Below are positions 59,998 through 64,000 of a stretch of 64,000 nt of DNA, piece by piece. Position 1 is the stretch's first letter; every line of letters begins with the position of its first letter. The notes below the pieces were generated by a model. It saw only the letters and a list, made by a program, of their open reading frames with translations, made no database searches and had not been told where the DNA came from. The stretch comes from Platynereis dumerilii (taxonomy: Eukaryota; Annelida; Polychaeta; Phyllodocida; Nereididae): assembly GCA_026936325.1 (NCBI GenBank), contig JAPTHN010000003.1, positions 103,273,360 through 103,337,359 of the forward strand. The letters run 5' to 3'. The translations under genes and the position numbers were made by a program.

Positions 59998-60725
59998 AAT
60001 CGAGAAAGTATCATCCATTGGAAATTGTTTGAAATAAGTAATGGGTGATCTGTCGTATCAAATGCTGCAGAAAGGCGTTTTTAAAATATGAAGGCCCACA
60101 AATGCTGAAATGATGCTCAAGCCCCCACCCTCTCTTGACATAAGAGGTCATGGCATCCATTTGCGGTTTACAGGAAAGATTTTGAAACAAAGCCAGTTCT
60201 AGGAATATCATTGAATGAACGAGGAATGTTGACAGATCCCTTGGCAAGGTCAAGTTCATGGCTCCTTATAAGATGATTATAATGAAAAGAAGAGTATTAC
60301 ATAAATGCCGGTCAAGTAATTTCCCCTACCATGTATTATTCTGGAGTAATTTCAGGTTAGGTTTACCATGACAAGATTTGAGTTGTTCAAGAAGGTTCAT
60401 GTGAAACTAACAAAGCATTATTGCAGCGACAATTTGTATCTGCTGAATTTAAATCAACCATAAGGTGATGCCACCAAAATGCATCCTAATGATGAAAAGT
60501 TGCTCCCCCTGAAGAGGGTATAATTATGCCGCCAAAGCTTTAATCCACAAAGAACAAGCAGGACCACAAATGATTGAACAGACAGGTGTTCTAATTTGAG
60601 TCAGTTTAAAAGTCGGGCAAGGAGCCCTTTTTTTCTCAATACTTTATTTAATGTTACAGTGAACTTTTCAGTACACACACGAAGTGCAGTGTCCAGAATT
60701 TCATGTGTAGTTTCCAGAATGTCAA

Positions 60726-61172
60726 TTACTTTCCAAAGCCAGCTCCATAATCATTGACTCCTTTGGCAAATCCTCCTGCTCGGAACTTGGGACCAGCATT
60801 TTGGTATCCAGAATATCCGTGACGTCCGACTCCAGAATATCCATGACCTCCGACTCCAGTACCTGGGACTCCATCCCTGTCATAAGTGCCTGAGCTGGCT
60901 CCAACTGCTTCAGCAATGTAGTTGACATTGGCCTGACGTCCTCCGTTGTAATAGTTCACTTTGCGTTCACGGGCACTGGAAGATAAAGAGACAAGCTTAT
61001 TTTCTGAGCAACGATATACTTCAATATAAATGAAAATTTAAAAACAAAAGTGTTTGACTACAACTCACAAGTTCTGTGGCTTGTCAAATCCATAGTCTTT
61101 CCGGCTATTCCAATTTTGTGCACTACACACAGCTGCCATGGTGCAGAGGAGGAGAGCAATGACAAATTTCAT
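60726..61172 (-). CDS. Copy K: small secreted Gly/Tyr-rich protein, two exons
   Basis: Exon 1 is 61172-61069 and exon 2 is 60975-60726; the intron is 93 bp. The product is 117 aa: signal MKFVIALLLCTMAAVCSA, QNWNSRKDYGFDKPQN, ARERKVNYYNGG, NYIAEAVGASSGTYDRDG, VPGTGVGGHGYSG, VGRHGYSGYQNAG and the tail PKFRAGGFAKG plus VNDYGAGFGK. TATA is at 61234-61241 and AATAAA is the complement of 60643-60648. It is nearly identical to copy J and is the best reference for the broken copy I. Secretion follows from the signal peptide; the role is not known to me. Confidence 0.9.
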
Positions 61173-61233
61173 CTTTGGAGATGTGTTGATCAGGAGATTC
61201 AGATGCTGAATGCTGGTCTTGGAAATGTCCTGG

Positions 61234-61241
61234 TATATATA
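61234..61241 (-). promoter_or_regulatory. TATA box of copy K
   Basis: TATATATA about 62 bp upstream of the ATG, inside GGTATATATACC. Confidence 0.7.
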
Positions 61242-61669
61242 CCAAACCTGACACAGGAAGTTGTTCATGCATTTTTACATGTATTTGCTTGTACAATTTT
61301 ATTTTGTTTGTATACATACTATCATGACTTTACTGCTGCACTGAATGGTATTGTATAACTGAATCTCCTCATTAAAAACAGTTGTTTCATTTCATGCACC
61401 ATGCCTGTTTGTTAGCCTGAATGCCCCATCAATCTTCAATTTTTGACAGCTCTCCAAAACACAACCCAATTATTAGGAAGCGAATCACTGACCTCTTCTT
61501 ATGTTCATGTGACAAAAAAGTTTCACATATTGTTTCACACATAACAACATTGCCCAGGGCCTCATGACCTTGTGATTTCTGTTTTTCATTTTGATATCCT
61601 AAAATACGGTGGGCTTCAGCCTTTGAGAATATCTCTTTATATTAAGTAACAGCACAGTAGGGCGGACAA
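61242..61669. repeat. Beta unit 4, promoter-proximal part
   Basis: Almost base-for-base the same as 56838-57260 until the transposon insertion at 61670. Confidence 0.75.
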
Positions 61670-62694
61670 TAGGGTGATGCAAAAAAGTGAAGTTTTGAAA
61701 TGTTAATGAGGCACCCCCTGAAGTTGTTCCAATATATGAAAAAAAAATTCAGTAAAAATTTGAGCTCAATCGGACAAAAATTAGAGGGTGCTACCGCATC
61801 ATGAAAATTAACATTAGTATTCAATACAAAAATATCCAATATTTTGGCATGTAGTGAGTCCAACTATACCTGGTGCACCAAACCAATGCATCATGGTCAT
61901 AATTTTTGGGTCTGGTTGTCAGAACAGCGGATCAATACAAATTTGGATTATTTTTTACTTCTCCATGCTGCTACCACCAGACTAACGAAGATAAAATAGT
62001 CAAAATATACCAAATTCGCGGTATTTAATAACATTGCAGGTTTTAATGTCACAGAAATGAAAGTTACTTCAATAGATGGAGCATGAAAAGAGCCTTAATT
62101 TGAATACCAACACTGCTATATTCTGACCATCTGATCCCATTGAATTAGGTTATTTGTCATTAACAATTATTTGCGAAAATTCCCAATATTCAAGGCAATG
62201 CTGTAATACTGTAAAATATAGCAACATAGTAATGTTGGTATTCAAATTAAAGCTCTTTTCCTGCTTAATAAGATGGTGTAACTTAAATTTGTGTACCTTT
62301 ATTCCTGGTTATGTTATTCAATACCGCGTATAACCTTAATACTGTAAAAATCGGGCAAAATTTGTTGCTTTAAGAGTGCCCTGTAGCCTGAAATGACCGG
62401 ATATTGGCAAAATATGAATGGATTTGAGATGAGAATAGTGGAAGGCTTAAATAAGAAAAAAATTACAAACACTATAGTGGTAGGATAACTACCTTTACCC
62501 GTCACCCATAAAACTGGGATTTTGCCCATAGCAATACAATGTTATATTTCAAATTGCGGTAGCACCCTCTAAAATTTGTCCGATTTGGCCCAAATTTTTA
62601 CTGATTTTTTTTTTCATATATCGGAACATAATTGGGGGGTGCCCCATTGAAAATTCAAAAATTTATTTTTTTGTGTGCAATCTGCATCACCCTA
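61670..62694. mobile_element. hAT-like foldback element with long inverted ends
   Basis: The ends are TAGGGTGATGC and GCATCACCCTA. The perfect 8-bp duplication GCGGACAA lies at 61662-61669 and 62695-62702, and beta units 2 and 3 show the empty site (GGGCGGACAACAATATC near 47699). The inverted ends run for about 130 bp, including AATCGGACAAAAATTAGAGG and its inverse near 62565. A second, inner inverted pair, TTTGAATACCAACA and TGTTGGTATTCAAA-like, lies at about 62096 and 62233. No transposase frame. Confidence 0.92.
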
Positions 62695-62702
62695 GCGGAC
62701 AA

Positions 62703-64000
62703 CAATATCATATCATTATTTATCAATTTTATTTATCTTACAACATTTCTATTACGCTAAATTCACAGAAATATTAATCTTTAAAACGCTTTACAATTTG
62801 AAGCGATTATCTGTGCTACAAGTAAGGAAGATTCAGTAAAGTCATGTTTATTGTTCTTTCTTCTTCAGTGAACATGCCATGCACAAGCAGCTGAGTGAAG
62901 CCTGGCTAGATTACTGATGCTGATCAAACCAGACAGGAAGTTGGACAATGCCAACACAGTGGCCAACTGTCCCCTGCGACAGCCACAGCCACAACCACCT
63001 CACCAATTGCGTTCCAGGACTGGGATTTTAACCCATGTCTTCTCTGCCTGCTGGGTTCAAAATCAATTGCTATAATCACTGAGCCAAAAGGAACTTATCA
63101 TGGTTTTCATAACTATACGTTTTTTAATACATGTACACTGTACAGCCAATGTCAATGTATAAGCTTTTGATGATGCTTATGTTTGCGGATGAATAATTTT
63201 TTTTATTTCTTTGTAAAATTTAATATTTTTTAGCGCTAATAGGGGCAATCAGTGGTTATTTCGGTAAAATGGAATATGTATGTTTTTAGATAATTTCTAA
63301 AGCAAATCATTTTAGATGACACGCCAAAACTGATTTTGCCTCTGTTTTACATAGATCTATACAGGAAGCAAGACCCAGAAATCTGCCTCATGGGAAAATC
63401 ACTGAAGACGGCAACTTGTGACGAGAGAGTTATACTTTCTTGTCAGCTATAACACCGTAATGCTTCCACCCATGCACATGGCGGACAGTATGTATTTACG
63501 CCTTGTCTCCTATAATCACATTTCTAACCACTATCGGGTATTTTCTGTTGTTACCTGGGAGAACTGTGGCATGCAACAAAGTCTGTCAACAACAATAATC
63601 CAAGTCATTTTCTTTTTCTCTTTCTTATTTCTTTTTCTCAGCAACAAACTTACTGTTGCAACTTGCCATTTCCTTAAGCTACCTTAATCATCACTGCGTG
63701 TATTCACTGGCTAGCTCTGCAGAAGGATTCTTTTCAGCTTTCTTCTGTTGTAGGCTGGTTTGTCCAGATCAGTTCTTCTCATTCAGTTACCACAACAGGT
63801 AAGGCTTCTAAGCTCAGTATACAATGCAGAGGGCTTTAGTCAAACACGTTTGTAAGTTTTATTTGATACCTTGTTAGTTGTTACACATACCAACAAAGCA
63901 ATCAATATAGTTTCTGGTCAACTTTCAATCAGTGGCACTCTGGCATACGCATAAAAATATAGCAGATAAGTTGATGCATGTATACGCAAACAAATATCTG
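62703..64000. repeat. Beta unit 4, cut by the window end
   Basis: Colinear with 47710-49000 and 57260-58480. It carries the SINE (about 62990-63100) and exon-like piece a (63754-63798). The unit probably continues past the window. Confidence 0.7.
62990..63100 (-). mobile_element. SINE, beta unit 4 copy
   Basis: Orthologous to 47990-48100 with the same decayed B-box as the beta unit 3 copy (63033-63023). Confidence 0.55.

Larger units (their letters stand above)
56838..60642. repeat. Beta unit 3 upstream DNA
   Basis: The most complete beta unit, about 4.4 kb from gene to gene. It contains the SINE (about 57535-57655), exon-like pieces a (58245-58289) and b (from 59075, with a small indel after about 45 codons), and the LINE insertion at 59368-59997. 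No other gene is seen. Confidence 0.7.

Overview
This is non-coding-rich, AT-rich animal nuclear DNA: genes have short GT-AG introns, TATA boxes and AATAAA signals, and the sequence is dense with LINE fragments, tRNA-derived SINEs and DNA transposons. A marine invertebrate, possibly a deuterostome, is my guess; nothing identifies the species.

The backbone is an expanded family of small secreted proteins that I do not recognise. Each gene has two coding exons: exon 1 encodes a signal peptide plus a YGFDKPQN motif, and exon 2 encodes ARERKVNYYNGG, VGASSGTY, DGVPGTG and a variable number of GHGYSG-like repeats before a variable tail. I count six intact genes (5381-5804 minus, 7030-7459 plus, 14179-16732 minus, 22526-22955 minus, 33623-34022 minus, 56331-56768 minus), a seventh intact gene at 60726-61172 minus, and five broken or partial copies (2754-2918, 17632-17803, 22375-22436, 23831-26700, 46787-47211). 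A TATATATA box lies about 60 bp upstream of the ATG in almost every copy.

Two duplication architectures are visible. From about 5 to 33.5 kb, an 'alpha' unit (a minus-strand gene head-to-head with a plus-strand gene, followed by several kb of conserved non-coding DNA) occurs three times. The plus-strand member is intact only in the first unit; units 2 and 3 share the same deletion. From about 33.6 kb to the end, a 'beta' unit (one minus-strand gene plus about 4 kb of upstream DNA) occurs four times, the last cut by the window edge. Each beta unit carries the same old SINE and the same small exon-like segments.

Because the units are duplicated, many transposon insertions can be read against an empty paralogous site. 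Four hAT-like insertions have perfect 8-bp target duplications (14447-16572 in an intron, 23876-26525 in a pseudogene, 49764-52071 carrying a LINE, and 61670-62694). Several TA-flanked palindromic elements are present (24555-25616, 35611-36429, 36725-37697, 41049-41255, 44944-45327, 45876-46362, 52372-52887), plus a Harbinger-like element at 1322-2195 and a three-level nest at 41.3-46.6 kb. No retrovirus-like element, rRNA gene, bona fide tRNA gene or CRISPR array was seen.
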